A DNA stretch of 64,000 bases from CAKXIK01 sp050947015 (GTDB taxonomy: Bacteria > Bacillota > Clostridia > Oscillospirales > Acutalibacteraceae), in assembly GCA_050947015.1 (NCBI GenBank), contig JBMNVT010000009.1, positions 1-64,000 of the forward strand, written 5' to 3'. Shown here in pieces: positions 1 through 8,900 of this stretch. How positions within the stretch are numbered: the first letter of the stretch is position 1; the number at the start of each line of letters is the position of its first letter. The position numbers and the translations under genes were made by a program. The notes under the pieces were generated by a model. It did not search any database and was not told the DNA's origin. It was given only the letters and a program-made list of their open reading frames with translations.

Positions 1-147
1 TTATTCATAGCGGATAGGGTGACACCTGCCTTTCGGTTTTGTCTCGTCAACTCAACCTTAGCATATGTCACGCCTATTCGCTACTTTTATTTTCTTCTTT
101 TGTCACTCATCATTGTATCACCTACATAATTCACGCCATGGTACGTT

Positions 148-1818
148 TCAGGTTTTTTCCGCCGCCTGCAGCATTTCCTCCGCGCTTTGCAGCTGCAGCC
201 GGCTCGGATCGGTACCGCTCATGATCCGTGCCAGTTCATACCGCCGGCCGGTGCGGTCCAAAAGGCGGACGTCCGTATAAGTACGCGCGTCGCGCACCTG
301 CTTTTCAATCAGCAGATGGCTGTTTGCCTGTGCGGCGATCTGTGCCAGATGTGTAACGCAGAGTACTTGTCGGTTCTGCGCCACCTGTCGCAGCTTCTGC
401 CCCACCTTCTGCGCCGCACGACCGCTGATTCCGGCATCAACTTCATCAAAAATAAGCGTATCGATATCGTCTTTGTCGGCCAGCACATTTTTGATCGCCA
501 GCATGATGCGGGAGAGTTCTCCGCCGGAAGCAACTTTCGCCATTGGTTTCGGCGGTTCCCCCGGATTGGTAGAAATCAAAAATTCAATTTCATCGCATCC
601 GGTAGCGTTCAGGTGGCATCGCTGCTGAGCAACCTGCAGCTTAACGCCGGGCATATCCAGAAAGGCAAGCTCTGCCGTAACCTGTTCCACAAAAATTTCC
701 GCAGCCTGCCTGCGCTTCTCCGAAAGCGCAAGTGCAAGCGCTTTGGCCTTTGTTCCCGCCTGACGATACTCTTCTTCCAGTTTGGCTCGGCGTTCGTCGG
801 CAAACTGCATGGAGTCAAGCTCCTGCTTCGCCTTTTCCAAATAAGCCAGCATATCTTCTTCCGATTTGCCATATTTAAGCCCCAGACGGTAAAGCGTATC
901 CAGCCGTTCTTCAATCCGGTTGATTTCTTCCGGATCAAAATCAGCTTGCTCCGCATAGCTGCGCAGGTCTTCGCCGATATTCTGAAGCTCATAGGATATT
1001 TCCATGGTGCGGTCGGCCATATTCTGCAGCGCGGGGAGATATTTCGCCGCCTCCGCAAGTATTTGGGAAACCGCCGCCAGCTGCTGCACCACGCCGGACG
1101 ACTCTTCCTCTCCGCTCAAGACAGAACGAGCTGTGCCGATGCCGGTCGCTATTTTTTCCGCATTGGAAATCATCGCTTTGCGCGCAGAAAGCTCCTCATG
1201 CTCGCCGAGTGATATTTCCGCCTGCTCCAGTTCGTCAATCTGATACTGCAGCAAATCGATCCGGCGTTCTTTGTCCTGTGTGTCCAGATTCAGCGAATCC
1301 ATCTGGTGCTTCAGTTCCACCGCGCGCCGATATGCCTGATAATATTCCTCCAGCTGCCATTGAAGATCGCCGAGGCTGTCGAGATAATGAATATGCAGGT
1401 GTGGGGAAAGCAGCTGCTGGTTTTCATGCTGCCCGTGGATATTGACCAGACTTTTACCAATATCCCGCACCATGGAGGCTGTTGCAGGGATCCCGTTAAC
1501 GCGGAAGCTGCTTTTTCCGTTTTGCGCAATTTCCCGCTGAATCAGTACGGCGTTTTCCTCATCCTGCAGCCCCAGTTCGTTCAGGGTTGCGCGCGCACGA
1601 ACCGAAATATCCTCGAAAAGCGCGGTCACCCTCGCTTTTTCAGCTCCGGTTCGGATCAATTCCCGGCTGGTGCGTTCGCCAAGCACGGCGTTGAGCGAAT
1701 CGATTATAATCGATTTGCCCGCGCCGGTTTCACCGGTCAACACATTGAGTCCGGGGTGAAAATCGATGGAAGAGCGTTCAATCACCGCAATATTTTCAAT
1801 ATTCAGGTTGGTCAGCAT
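148..1818 (-). CDS. recN: DNA repair ATPase RecN
   Basis: SMC-like ATPase that acts at double-strand breaks during recombinational repair. Seen: Walker A GETGAGKS at residues 29-36, a long charged middle likely to form coiled coils, ABC signature SGGELSR at about 431, and Walker B LIFDE at about 455 followed by VDAGISG. At 556 aa it is the normal family length. The ATG is preceded by a GGGGG-type ribosome binding site. It follows argR by 38 bp and is the last gene of the minus-strand nusB-dxs-argR operon that remains in the window. In many Firmicutes spoIVB and spo0A come next; only 147 bp lie beyond it here, so that cannot be checked. Confidence 0.97.
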   Translation of the reverse strand: MLTNLNIENIAVIERSSIDFHPGLNVLTGETGAGKSIIIDSLNAVLGERTSRELIRTGAEKARVTALFEDISVRARATLNELGLQDEENAVLIQREIAQNGKSSFRVNGIPATASMVRDIGKSLVNIHGQHENQQLLSPHLHIHYLDSLGDLQWQLEEYYQAYRRAVELKHQMDSLNLDTQDKERRIDLLQYQIDELEQAEISLGEHEELSARKAMISNAEKIATGIGTARSVLSGEEESSGVVQQLAAVSQILAEAAKYLPALQNMADRTMEISYELQNIGEDLRSYAEQADFDPEEINRIEERLDTLYRLGLKYGKSEEDMLAYLEKAKQELDSMQFADERRAKLEEEYRQAGTKAKALALALSEKRRQAAEIFVEQVTAELAFLDMPGVKLQVAQQRCHLNATGCDEIEFLISTNPGEPPKPMAKVASGGELSRIMLAIKNVLADKDDIDTLIFDEVDAGISGRAAQKVGQKLRQVAQNRQVLCVTHLAQIAAQANSHLLIEKQVRDARTYTDVRLLDRTGRRYELARIMSGTDPSRLQLQSAEEMLQAAEKT

Positions 1819-1856
1819 CTGCCGTGCCCCCTTTTGAGCAAAATCTGCAAAACCGA

Positions 1857-2309
1857 CTATTTCGCAAGCAGCTTTTTCAGTTCGGAAACAAGCGAAACAG
1901 CTGCGTTTTCGTTCCTAACCACAATAAAAATCGTATCGTCGCCCGCAAGCGTTCCCACAACACCATCCCAGTGCATGGAATCGAGCGCGGCACAGACCGC
2001 CTGCGCCATACCCACCAGACAGCGAATCACAACCATATTGCCGGCAAAATCAATGGTACTAACCGAATCGCTGAAAAGCGCGTGAAATTTTGAAGAAATA
2101 TCGGTCGCATTGCTTTTCCCGGTCGTATAACGATAACGACCGTCCGCCGAAAGCGTTTTTACCAACCGAAGCTCTTTGATGTCGCGTGAGACAGTCGCCT
2201 GCGTCACATCGTAATTCTGAAGCTTCAGCCATCTTAAAAGCTCCTCCTGCGTATCGATGGGATGCTCCTGAATCAATTCCAGAATTTTTGCATGACGCTT
2301 GGTTTTCAT
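1857..2309 (-). CDS. argR: Arginine repressor ArgR/AhrC
   Basis: Arginine-dependent transcription regulator of arginine synthesis and catabolism, 150 aa, normal for the family. Seen: N-terminal winged helix (residues 1-70, with TQATVSRDIKEL as the recognition region) and a C-terminal oligomerisation/arginine-binding domain with the family motif GTLAGDDTIF. A longer reading frame starts 25 codons upstream, but the ATG at 2309 has a ribosome binding site (AGAAAGGAATG) and gives the expected MKTKRHAKI start. It lies between nadK and recN, an order common in Clostridia and Bacilli. No obvious ARG box was found in the window, so its targets are probably elsewhere. Confidence 0.95.
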   Translation of the reverse strand: MKTKRHAKILELIQEHPIDTQEELLRWLKLQNYDVTQATVSRDIKELRLVKTLSADGRYRYTTGKSNATDISSKFHALFSDSVSTIDFAGNMVVIRCLVGMAQAVCAALDSMHWDGVVGTLAGDDTIFIVVRNENAAVSLVSELKKLLAK

Positions 2310-2349
2310 TCCCAATTCATTCCTTTCTGACATTTCGCCGCGGCACCGT

Positions 2350-3204
2350 TCAGGTTTCTTCGGCAAATTTTGTGGTAAGTACATCGTAAAACAACTGGGA
2401 TTTCAGTTGAATCAGCTTAAGATGCTTTTCCGCCTTACGAATTTCGACGGAATCGCCGTGCGCGATGTGCAGAATCTGATCGCCGTCCACCGCAATGCGC
2501 ACCCTTCCCACCTGCCGCTGGGTACAGCGGATGGAAAGTCGGCTGGATTCCCCGAACAAAACCGACCTTGAAAAAAGCGAATGTGGGCAAATCGGCGTTA
2601 GCAGAATACAATCCGTCTGCGGATCTACGACCGGCCCTCCGGCAGAAAGCGAATAAGCGGTGGATCCGGTCGGTGTGGAAAAAATCAGACCGTCGGCGCG
2701 GTAATCGCAAAAACGACGCCCGTTGCATTCCACCCGAAGGTCAACCATATGGGGCAAAGCGCCCTTGGCAGTCACCACATCATTCAGCGCATAATAATGC
2801 TTTGCTGTTTGGCCCTGCGTTACAACAACGTCCAGCAGCATCCGCCGCTCCAGCTCGTAGCGGCCGGTGATCAGGTTCTGTAGGCAATCAATTTCATTGA
2901 TCTCCAGCCCGGCCAGAAAGCCGAGCCGTCCGCAATTGACCCCCAGAAGGGGTTTGTCGAATTCCACGGCATGCTTTGCCGCGTGCAAAATGGTTCCGTC
3001 GCCGCCTATTGTTACAATCGCATGGCAGTCCTGCAGCATTTTTTCAAAATCGCAGCAAAACTGCACCCCGGGAGCATGAACGACATTGCAATATTCTGAT
3101 GCCACAAACAAATGTGCTCCGGCCCCCAACAGCTTTGCGCAGACCTGCTGCGTGTACGGAACCGCATTTTCCTTTTGCAGGTTTGGGATGATAACGATAT
3201 TCAT
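2350..3204 (-). CDS. nadK: NAD kinase
   Basis: Phosphorylates NAD to NADP using ATP or polyphosphate; cytosolic. Seen: the diagnostic GGDGT at residues 67-71, then GRLGFL at about 92, LNDVV near 140, and GSTAYSLSAGGP in the C-terminal half; 284 aa is standard. Two in-frame ATGs are possible (3216 and 3204). I choose 3204 because it gives the usual MNIVIIPN start and stands 12 nt after AAAGG, the same arrangement as several other genes here. tlyA ends 43 bp upstream and argR begins 40 bp downstream, so the three are co-transcribed. Confidence 0.95.
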   Translation of the reverse strand: MNIVIIPNLQKENAVPYTQQVCAKLLGAGAHLFVASEYCNVVHAPGVQFCCDFEKMLQDCHAIVTIGGDGTILHAAKHAVEFDKPLLGVNCGRLGFLAGLEINEIDCLQNLITGRYELERRMLLDVVVTQGQTAKHYYALNDVVTAKGALPHMVDLRVECNGRRFCDYRADGLIFSTPTGSTAYSLSAGGPVVDPQTDCILLTPICPHSLFSRSVLFGESSRLSIRCTQRQVGRVRIAVDGDQILHIAHGDSVEIRKAEKHLKLIQLKSQLFYDVLTTKFAEET

Positions 3205-3247
3205 AGAGGCTTTCATGCCTTTCGTTTCACAAATTCGGTGCCCCTGA

Positions 3248-4063
3248 TCAGGACTGCTCTCCGTTCAGTTCGCAATGTGAGCGCGCCACCAACGCAGGAA
3301 TATCCGCCGCAATCATGCCTGGGATCGGCAATTTTTCGAGAAACATCAGATACTCAATATTCCCCTCCGGCCCTCTTACCGGTGAATAATCAAGCCCCGA
3401 AACAAAGAACCCCGTCTGCACGGCAAAAGCGGTCATTTTTTCGATCACCTCTGTGTGCAGTTCCGGTTCTCGAACGACACCCTTTTTCCCCACGCGTCCC
3501 TTGCCGACCTCAAACTGTGGCTTGATGAGGCAAACCGCACGACCGCCGTCTTTTAAAAAGCGATAGGCCACCGGCAGTACCAAAGTGAGCGAAATAAAGG
3601 ATACGTCCACACTGAAAAAATCCACCGGATGCGGCACCTGTTCCTCTGTAATATACCGGATATTGGTGCGCTCCAGATTGACCACCCGATCGTCTGTCCG
3701 CAGCTTCCACGCCAGCTGGCCGTAACCAACGTCGATTGCGTAAACCTTTGCCGCTCCATTCTGCAGCATACAATCGGTAAAACCGCCGGTCGACGCGCCG
3801 ATATCCATCGCAGCGCAGCCGCAAAGCGAAATGGGAAACACCTGCAGCGCTTTTTCAAGCTTGAGCCCGCCGCGGCTGACATAGGCAAGCTTTTTGCCGC
3901 GAACTTCAAAATGCATCTCCGCCGTAACATTCATACCGGGCTTGTCCGCCTTCTGGTGATCGACATATACATCCCCCGCCATAATCATTCCCTTGGCCTG
4001 CTCCCGGCTTTGCACCAGCCCCAGTTCGACGAGCATCTGATCCAACCGTTTTTTTTCGATCAA
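3248..4063 (-). CDS. tlyA: TlyA-family rRNA 2'-O-methyltransferase (hemolysin A family)
   Basis: TlyA proteins 2'-O-methylate cytidines in 16S and 23S rRNA in mycobacteria; clostridial members carry the same two-domain layout but are often called hemolysin. Seen: N-terminal S4 RNA-binding domain (about residues 1-60, with SREQAKGMI), then an FtsJ-type Rossmann fold with the SAM motif DIGASTGGFTD and a downstream VDVSFIS segment. Start: a GTG at 4072 is possible, but TTG at 4063 overlaps the dxs stop as TTGA and has GGAG 8 nt upstream, so I prefer it (271 aa). Translational coupling to dxs is likely. Confidence 0.9.
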   Translation of the reverse strand: MIEKKRLDQMLVELGLVQSREQAKGMIMAGDVYVDHQKADKPGMNVTAEMHFEVRGKKLAYVSRGGLKLEKALQVFPISLCGCAAMDIGASTGGFTDCMLQNGAAKVYAIDVGYGQLAWKLRTDDRVVNLERTNIRYITEEQVPHPVDFFSVDVSFISLTLVLPVAYRFLKDGGRAVCLIKPQFEVGKGRVGKKGVVREPELHTEVIEKMTAFAVQTGFFVSGLDYSPVRGPEGNIEYLMFLEKLPIPGMIAADIPALVARSHCELNGEQS

Positions 4064-5931
4064 TGTGAACACTCCATTGTGATAATATCGGCAACGGACC
4101 TTGCGTCCAGCCCGTTTTGCTCCATCTGCCGCCGTTCACAGGCATGAGCGACAAAGTGATCCTGCACAGCATTCAAATGAAATTTTCCCGAAAAACCTTG
4201 TTCCGTCAACAGCCGCAGAAAATGTTCGCCAACCCCTCCGGCAGCGATCGCTTCTTCTGTAAAGAAAACATACCGGTAAGCCAACGCTTCCCGAACCGAC
4301 TGCTGCGGGATGGGGCGTATTCGGTTCAGCTTTAGCAGAGCTGCGGGGATTCCGCGCGACGCCAGCAGCTCACCTGCACGCAGGCATTCGGCAAACAGCC
4401 GCCCGTAGGTAACGATCAGAACCGAAGCTCCTGCACGCGAAATCAGGTCAAAATCACGTTCTCCGCCGGAAATTTCAAGGCCTTGTGGTTTTTCCGGTTC
4501 GACACCGCGCGGATAACGCACCGCTGCAGGGCCGCTTCCCTCGTAAATTGCCTTGCGCAGCAGACGCCGCAGTTCATCGAAATACGTTGGTGCATATACA
4601 GTCAGCCCCGGAACAGAATTGCAGAACGCCGGATCGAACAGTCCCTGGTGCGTCGCACCGTCGCTGCCGACAAAGCCGGCGCGATCCACCGCCAAAACAA
4701 TCCGCAGATTCTGCAGCGCGGCGTCGTGAATCAACTGGTCGTAAGCTCGCTGCAAAAAAGTGGAATAAACCGCAAAAACCGGTTTCATTCCATTCGCCGC
4801 GAGACCCGCGGCAAACGTGACCGCACATTCCTCCGCAATTCCGACATCGTAAAACCGATTCGGAAAGCTGCGCGCAAACTGCGTAAGACCGGTTCCCGCT
4901 TTCATTGCCGCGGTAATGGCGCAGACCGTAGGGTCTTTTTCCGCAATGGTACACAGTTCCTGCCCGAATACATCGGAATATCCGTCACCAGACAGCTGCT
5001 TTTCACCGGTATCGATATCAAAACTGCCGATCCCATGAAAAACGCGCGGATTCTTTTCCGCAAAAGAATATCCTTTCCCCTTGACGGTACATGCATGAAT
5101 CAGAACCGGGTAATCAGCATCGCGCGCAATGGTCAGCGCGCGCTCCAGCGTGGCAATGTCGTGTCCGTCGATCGGACCGATATAATGAAAACCCATCTCC
5201 TCAAAAATATTGGAATGATAAATCGTGTTTTTCAGTATTCCCTTAGCCCGGGAAAGACCGTCTCTCAGAGAAGAACCAACCACCGGAATGTGCTTCAGAA
5301 AGCTTTCCAATCCATTTTTAACGTTTCGGTAGCCGTTCTTAGTACGAATAACCGCAAGATAACGCGCCATCGCGCCGACATTACGGTTGATCGACATTTT
5401 ATTGTCGTTGAGGATCACCGTAAAATTGCGACGATATCTTCCGGCGTTGTTCAGCCCCTCGTAGGCCAGACCACCGGAAAGCGCTCCGTCTCCGATGACA
5501 GAAACAACATGCCGGTTTTTTCTGCCTGCAATCTCGTTTGCGCAGGCAAGCCCCAACGCCGAGGCGATTGATGTGCTGCTGTGACCGGTGCTGAAAACAT
5601 CCAGCGGACTTTCCGCACGATTGGGAAACCCGGAAATTCCGCCTTCTGTGCGAAGTGAAGAAAACAGCCCCTGTCTGCCGGTGAGTAACTTATGCGTGTA
5701 GCACTGATGGCCGACATCCCAAACAATCTGATCCTCGGGAAAGGAAAAAATTCGATAAAGCGCAACCGTAAGCTCCACTACGCCGAGATTGGAGGAAAGA
5801 TGTCCTCCGTTTTCGGCCACTGTTTCAATCAGCTTTGCGCGGATTTCTTCACAAAGAGCCGGAAGCTCCCGTTCCGGAATTTTTTTCACATCATCCGGCT
5901 TTTGAATTTGCTGCAGCAAGGATTGAGCCAT
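4060..5931 (-). CDS. dxs: 1-deoxy-D-xylulose-5-phosphate synthase
   Basis: Thiamine-diphosphate enzyme that condenses pyruvate and glyceraldehyde 3-phosphate, the first step of the non-mevalonate isoprenoid pathway. Seen: GGHLSSNLG at about 42-50, the thiamine-diphosphate motif GDGALSGG beginning at 147, DGHD-type motif in the middle, and the transketolase pyrimidine-binding and C-terminal domains; 623 aa is the family length. The reading frame extends 34 codons upstream with an unconserved Cys-rich stretch, so the ATG at 5931 (MAQSLLQQ) is taken, 11 nt after AAAGGT. ispA lies just upstream and ispH elsewhere in the window, so three isoprenoid genes are visible. Confidence 0.97.
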   Translation of the reverse strand: MAQSLLQQIQKPDDVKKIPERELPALCEEIRAKLIETVAENGGHLSSNLGVVELTVALYRIFSFPEDQIVWDVGHQCYTHKLLTGRQGLFSSLRTEGGISGFPNRAESPLDVFSTGHSSTSIASALGLACANEIAGRKNRHVVSVIGDGALSGGLAYEGLNNAGRYRRNFTVILNDNKMSINRNVGAMARYLAVIRTKNGYRNVKNGLESFLKHIPVVGSSLRDGLSRAKGILKNTIYHSNIFEEMGFHYIGPIDGHDIATLERALTIARDADYPVLIHACTVKGKGYSFAEKNPRVFHGIGSFDIDTGEKQLSGDGYSDVFGQELCTIAEKDPTVCAITAAMKAGTGLTQFARSFPNRFYDVGIAEECAVTFAAGLAANGMKPVFAVYSTFLQRAYDQLIHDAALQNLRIVLAVDRAGFVGSDGATHQGLFDPAFCNSVPGLTVYAPTYFDELRRLLRKAIYEGSGPAAVRYPRGVEPEKPQGLEISGGERDFDLISRAGASVLIVTYGRLFAECLRAGELLASRGIPAALLKLNRIRPIPQQSVREALAYRYVFFTEEAIAAGGVGEHFLRLLTEQGFSGKFHLNAVQDHFVAHACERRQMEQNGLDARSVADIITMECSH

Positions 5932-6063
5932 GGATTGACCATACCTTTCTGTGAACCGTGCGCGCAGACGCCCGGAGCCGTCTGCGCGGCAGCAAAAGCT
6001 TTCAGCGCAATCCGGCTGTTCATCATTATACATGAAACTGTGTATTAATTCAATAGAATAAAA

Positions 6064-6519
6064 TCAAACCAGCACACCGAGCAGGATACCGAGCAGCACT
6101 CCGCTGGCAACCTCCAGAGGCGTGTGTCCGAGCAGCTCCTTGAGTTCATTGAACTTTGCCTTGATTTCCTCATTGCCGGGCTGCAGCTGAAACAGGCTGG
6201 TGATAAGGTTGAGCATTTTTGCGTGCTCGCCCGCCTGCCTCCGTACGCCCATCGCGTCATAAATCACAATCAGCGCAAAGCAAAGTGAAACAGCAAATTC
6301 CGTCGACGCCGCTCCGCAGTATTTGGCCACAGACGCGGTAAGCGCCATAACCATGGAAGAATGCGAGCTGGGCATTCCTCCGGCGCCGTACAGCCGTTCC
6401 AGATCAAAGCTGCGGTGGCGGACAAAATACAGCAGTGTTTTAATCGCCTGCGCGGCAAACCATGCAAAGAAAATTGCGATAATCGTTTTGTTTGCAACAA
6501 GCTCCTGAAAAAAATTCAT
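6064..6519 (-). CDS. Divergent PAP2 family (DUF212, YuiD-like) membrane protein
   Basis: Integral membrane protein of 151 aa resembling acid phosphatase/vanadium haloperoxidase-related proteins; a lipid phosphatase role is plausible but unproven. Seen: hydrophobic segments at about residues 12-30, 55-75, 78-95 and at the C-terminus, the GAGGMPSSHSS segment typical of PAP2 relatives near 45-55, and YDAMGVRRQAGEHA, the family's second conserved block. Start at 6519 (MNFFQEL) is preceded by GAAAGGA; the 40 upstream codons are basic and unconserved. Position between ispA and dxs suggests a link with polyprenyl phosphate or lipid metabolism, which is inference. Confidence 0.85.
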   Translation of the reverse strand: MNFFQELVANKTIIAIFFAWFAAQAIKTLLYFVRHRSFDLERLYGAGGMPSSHSSMVMALTASVAKYCGAASTEFAVSLCFALIVIYDAMGVRRQAGEHAKMLNLITSLFQLQPGNEEIKAKFNELKELLGHTPLEVASGVLLGILLGVLV

Positions 6520-6553
6520 GAATACCGTCGTTCCTTTCCGTGCAGAAGCGGCT

Positions 6554-7444
6554 TCAGTGGCTGCGGTGTGCAAGCGTTTCGGCAAGATCGCAAAGCGCCG
6601 CGGCCGCTTCTCCGAACGGCGCAACCGCCTGCCGTGCATTCTGTGTCATCTGTTCCACAAGCACGCCCGCCTGTTCCAGCCCGAGCAGGAACACATAGGT
6701 CGATTTTTCGTTTTCCTCGTCGCTGCCGACCGGCTTTCCCAGCAGCGCCGCGTCGCCTTCCACATCGAGCATGTCGTCGCGAATCTGAAACGCCAGACCA
6801 ACGTTTTCCGCATAAGCATCCGCTGCAGAGAGCCGATCTGCACGCCTGCCGATGATGCATCCCATCCGGCAGGCCGCCCGGATCAGCGCAACGGTTTTGC
6901 CCAGATCCATCCGCCGCAGCGTATCTGTTTCCACGCGCCTGCCTTCGGACTGCAGGTCGATCATCTGCCCGCCGATCATTCCCGAAATGCCTGACAACTC
7001 CGCCAAGCATTTGGCAGCTGCCAGGGCGACTCCCGGTGCAACCACCGCTGCGGAAAGCGCCGTTTCAAACGCCCGGTTCAGCAGCGCATCCCCGGCCAGC
7101 AGTGCAGTTGCCTCGCCGAACGCCCTGTGAACGGAGGGCTTTCCGCGGCGCAAATCGTCGTTATCCATACATGGCAAATCGTCGTGTATCAAAGAATAGG
7201 AATGAATCATCTCCAATGCACAGGCAAACGGCAGCGCATCGGCCGGGTTTCCTCCGCAAAGGCGACAAAACTCCAGCGTCAGCACCGGTCTGATTCGTTT
7301 TCCGCCCCCGATAACCGCGTAACGCATGGCGCGGTGCAGCACGGAACATTCCGGGTTTTCGGCGTGTTCCGGCGGCAGAAAGGAATCAAGCCCTTCTTCA
7401 ATCATCGGCAAATACGCTTCAAATAATTCATTTGCTGTTTTCAT
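6554..7444 (-). CDS. ispA: Polyprenyl (farnesyl) diphosphate synthase
   Basis: Condenses isopentenyl diphosphate with allylic diphosphates to make farnesyl or geranyl diphosphate. Seen: first aspartate-rich motif DDLPCMD at residues 88-94 followed by NDDLRRG, and the second motif DDMLD at 223-227, plus GGGKRIRP near 46; 296 aa is standard for short-chain synthases. The ATG overlaps the xseB stop as ATGA, so translation is coupled. The short space between the two residues before the first Asp motif and conserved residues cannot by itself fix product chain length; farnesyl diphosphate is the usual product of clostridial IspA in this operon. Confidence 0.95.
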   Translation of the reverse strand: MKTANELFEAYLPMIEEGLDSFLPPEHAENPECSVLHRAMRYAVIGGGKRIRPVLTLEFCRLCGGNPADALPFACALEMIHSYSLIHDDLPCMDNDDLRRGKPSVHRAFGEATALLAGDALLNRAFETALSAAVVAPGVALAAAKCLAELSGISGMIGGQMIDLQSEGRRVETDTLRRMDLGKTVALIRAACRMGCIIGRRADRLSAADAYAENVGLAFQIRDDMLDVEGDAALLGKPVGSDEENEKSTYVFLLGLEQAGVLVEQMTQNARQAVAPFGEAAAALCDLAETLAHRSH

Positions 7445-7671
7445 TCGCTTTTGGTTTCCTTTCCGGCAGCAGATTCCGCTGTAAGCAGTTCGATTTTCTG
7501 TTCAGCATTTTTCAGCGTTTTTTCGCACGAACGGGAAAGCTTTGTTCCCTCTTCAAACAGTTTCAGTGCGGAATCGAGCGGTTCCTCGCCGGATTCCAAG
7601 CGGCGGACAATTTCCTCCAGCCGCTGTATGGATTCTTCAAAGCTTTGTTCTTTTTTTGCCATATTATTCAC
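7441..7671 (-). CDS. xseB: Exodeoxyribonuclease VII small subunit
   Basis: Small helical subunit of exonuclease VII, which degrades single-stranded DNA to oligonucleotides. 76 aa, normal length. Seen: the family core FEESIQRLEEIVRRLESGE with GEEPLDSALKLFEEGTKL downstream. It overlaps xseA by 8 bp and ispA by 4 bp, the usual order in Firmicutes. The ATG follows AAAAGGA by 9 nt. Confidence 0.96.
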   Translation of the reverse strand: MNNMAKKEQSFEESIQRLEEIVRRLESGEEPLDSALKLFEEGTKLSRSCEKTLKNAEQKIELLTAESAAGKETKSE

Positions 7672-8881
7672 GTTCCTTTTCCGTTCGTTCGGTCACGCGG
7701 CACGGTACGGTACCATCCCGCATGCGCACTGTGATCCGGTCACCCGGCAAAAGCTCCACTGCGGAGCTTTTCGCCTCGCCGTCCTTTTCCACAATGGCAT
7801 AGCCCCGGGAAAGAACCGCCAGCGGACTGAGTGCATTCAGTTGCGCACACGCTGATGAAAAGCGTATCCTCTTCTGCCCCAGCTGCCGCCGGGCAGACTG
7901 GGCTATTCGTCCAACCAGCTCGTCCAGACGAACACGGTGGCTTTCATAAAGTTGCTGCGGCACAGAAAGGCATCGGCGGGAAACCGCCGCGCTCCACCGG
8001 CGTTCACACTGCTCCAGCTGCACGGAAATTGCATTTTGTATTGCGCCGCGCCGACGAGCCAGCTGAAGCAGCAGCTCTTCCCGTTCCGGAACGGCGCATT
8101 CCGCCGCCGCCGACGGGGTTGGCGCGCGCAGGTCGGCCGCATAGTCGCAAAGCGTGGTATCTGTTTCGTGGCCGACGGCAGAAATAACAGGGATGCGTGA
8201 GGACGCAACCGCTCGTACAACAGGTTCTTCATTAAATGCCCAAAGGTCTTCCGCAGCACCGCCTCCACGGCCGACAATCAGCACATCCGCTGCCTGCCGT
8301 TCGTTCATTCGGCGCACTGCCTGTGCGATCTGCTCTGCTGCGCCTTCCCCCTGCACGAGCACCGGGGCAAAAACGATTTTGGCCAGCGGAAAACGGCGGG
8401 CAGTAACGTGCAGCATATCCTGCAGCGCTGCACCTGTCGGCGAGGTAACGATCCCGACGCGCATTGGGCATGCCGGAATTTCTCTTTTTTGGTCAGGGTC
8501 GAACAAGCCTTCCCGCTGCAGTTTTGCCCGGAGCTGCTCGAAGGCGACGGCAAGAGCACCGGCTCCATCGGGCTGCAGATCGTCGCAATACAGCTGATAC
8601 TGACCGCTTTTCTCATAAAGAGAGACACGGCCGCGTGCCAGAACCCGCATGCCGTCCCCAGGACGAAACCGAAGCCGGACCGCCTGTTGACGGAACATGA
8701 CGGCATGGATGACGCTACGGTCATCCTTCAGATCAAAATAGAAATGCCCGGACGCCAGATGCGCCTTAAAATTGGAAATCTCGCCGTTGAGATAAATATC
8801 ATTCAGATTTTCGTCGCCTTCCAGCAGCGCACGCAAATAAGTCGTCAACTGCGAAACTGTGAGTACTACCGGGCGTTTCAT
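7664..8881 (-). CDS. xseA: Exodeoxyribonuclease VII large subunit
   Basis: Catalytic subunit of exonuclease VII. Seen: N-terminal OB fold (about residues 1-100, VSQLTTYLRALLE and LNGEISNFK), the catalytic core with GIVTSPTGAALQDM at about 136 and VGRGGGAAEDLWAFNEE at about 190, ISAVGHETD at about 220, and a C-terminal helical region. Length 405 aa. A longer frame adds ten codons, but the ATG at 8881 has GGAGG 10 nt upstream. The preceding tsaD-like gene ends at 8901, inside the window of its ribosome binding site, which indicates coupling. Confidence 0.96.
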   Translation of the reverse strand: MKRPVVLTVSQLTTYLRALLEGDENLNDIYLNGEISNFKAHLASGHFYFDLKDDRSVIHAVMFRQQAVRLRFRPGDGMRVLARGRVSLYEKSGQYQLYCDDLQPDGAGALAVAFEQLRAKLQREGLFDPDQKREIPACPMRVGIVTSPTGAALQDMLHVTARRFPLAKIVFAPVLVQGEGAAEQIAQAVRRMNERQAADVLIVGRGGGAAEDLWAFNEEPVVRAVASSRIPVISAVGHETDTTLCDYAADLRAPTPSAAAECAVPEREELLLQLARRRGAIQNAISVQLEQCERRWSAAVSRRCLSVPQQLYESHRVRLDELVGRIAQSARRQLGQKRIRFSSACAQLNALSPLAVLSRGYAIVEKDGEAKSSAVELLPGDRITVRMRDGTVPCRVTERTEKERE

Positions 8882-8900
8882 CCGATCTTCGCCTCCGTTT

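Noticed and set aside
1..147. Possible start of spoIVB at the left edge (ATG at 8 on the minus strand)
   Set aside because: Only two codons are visible and the ribosome binding site spacing is poor; gene order alone is not enough to call it. Nothing else was seen in these 147 bp.
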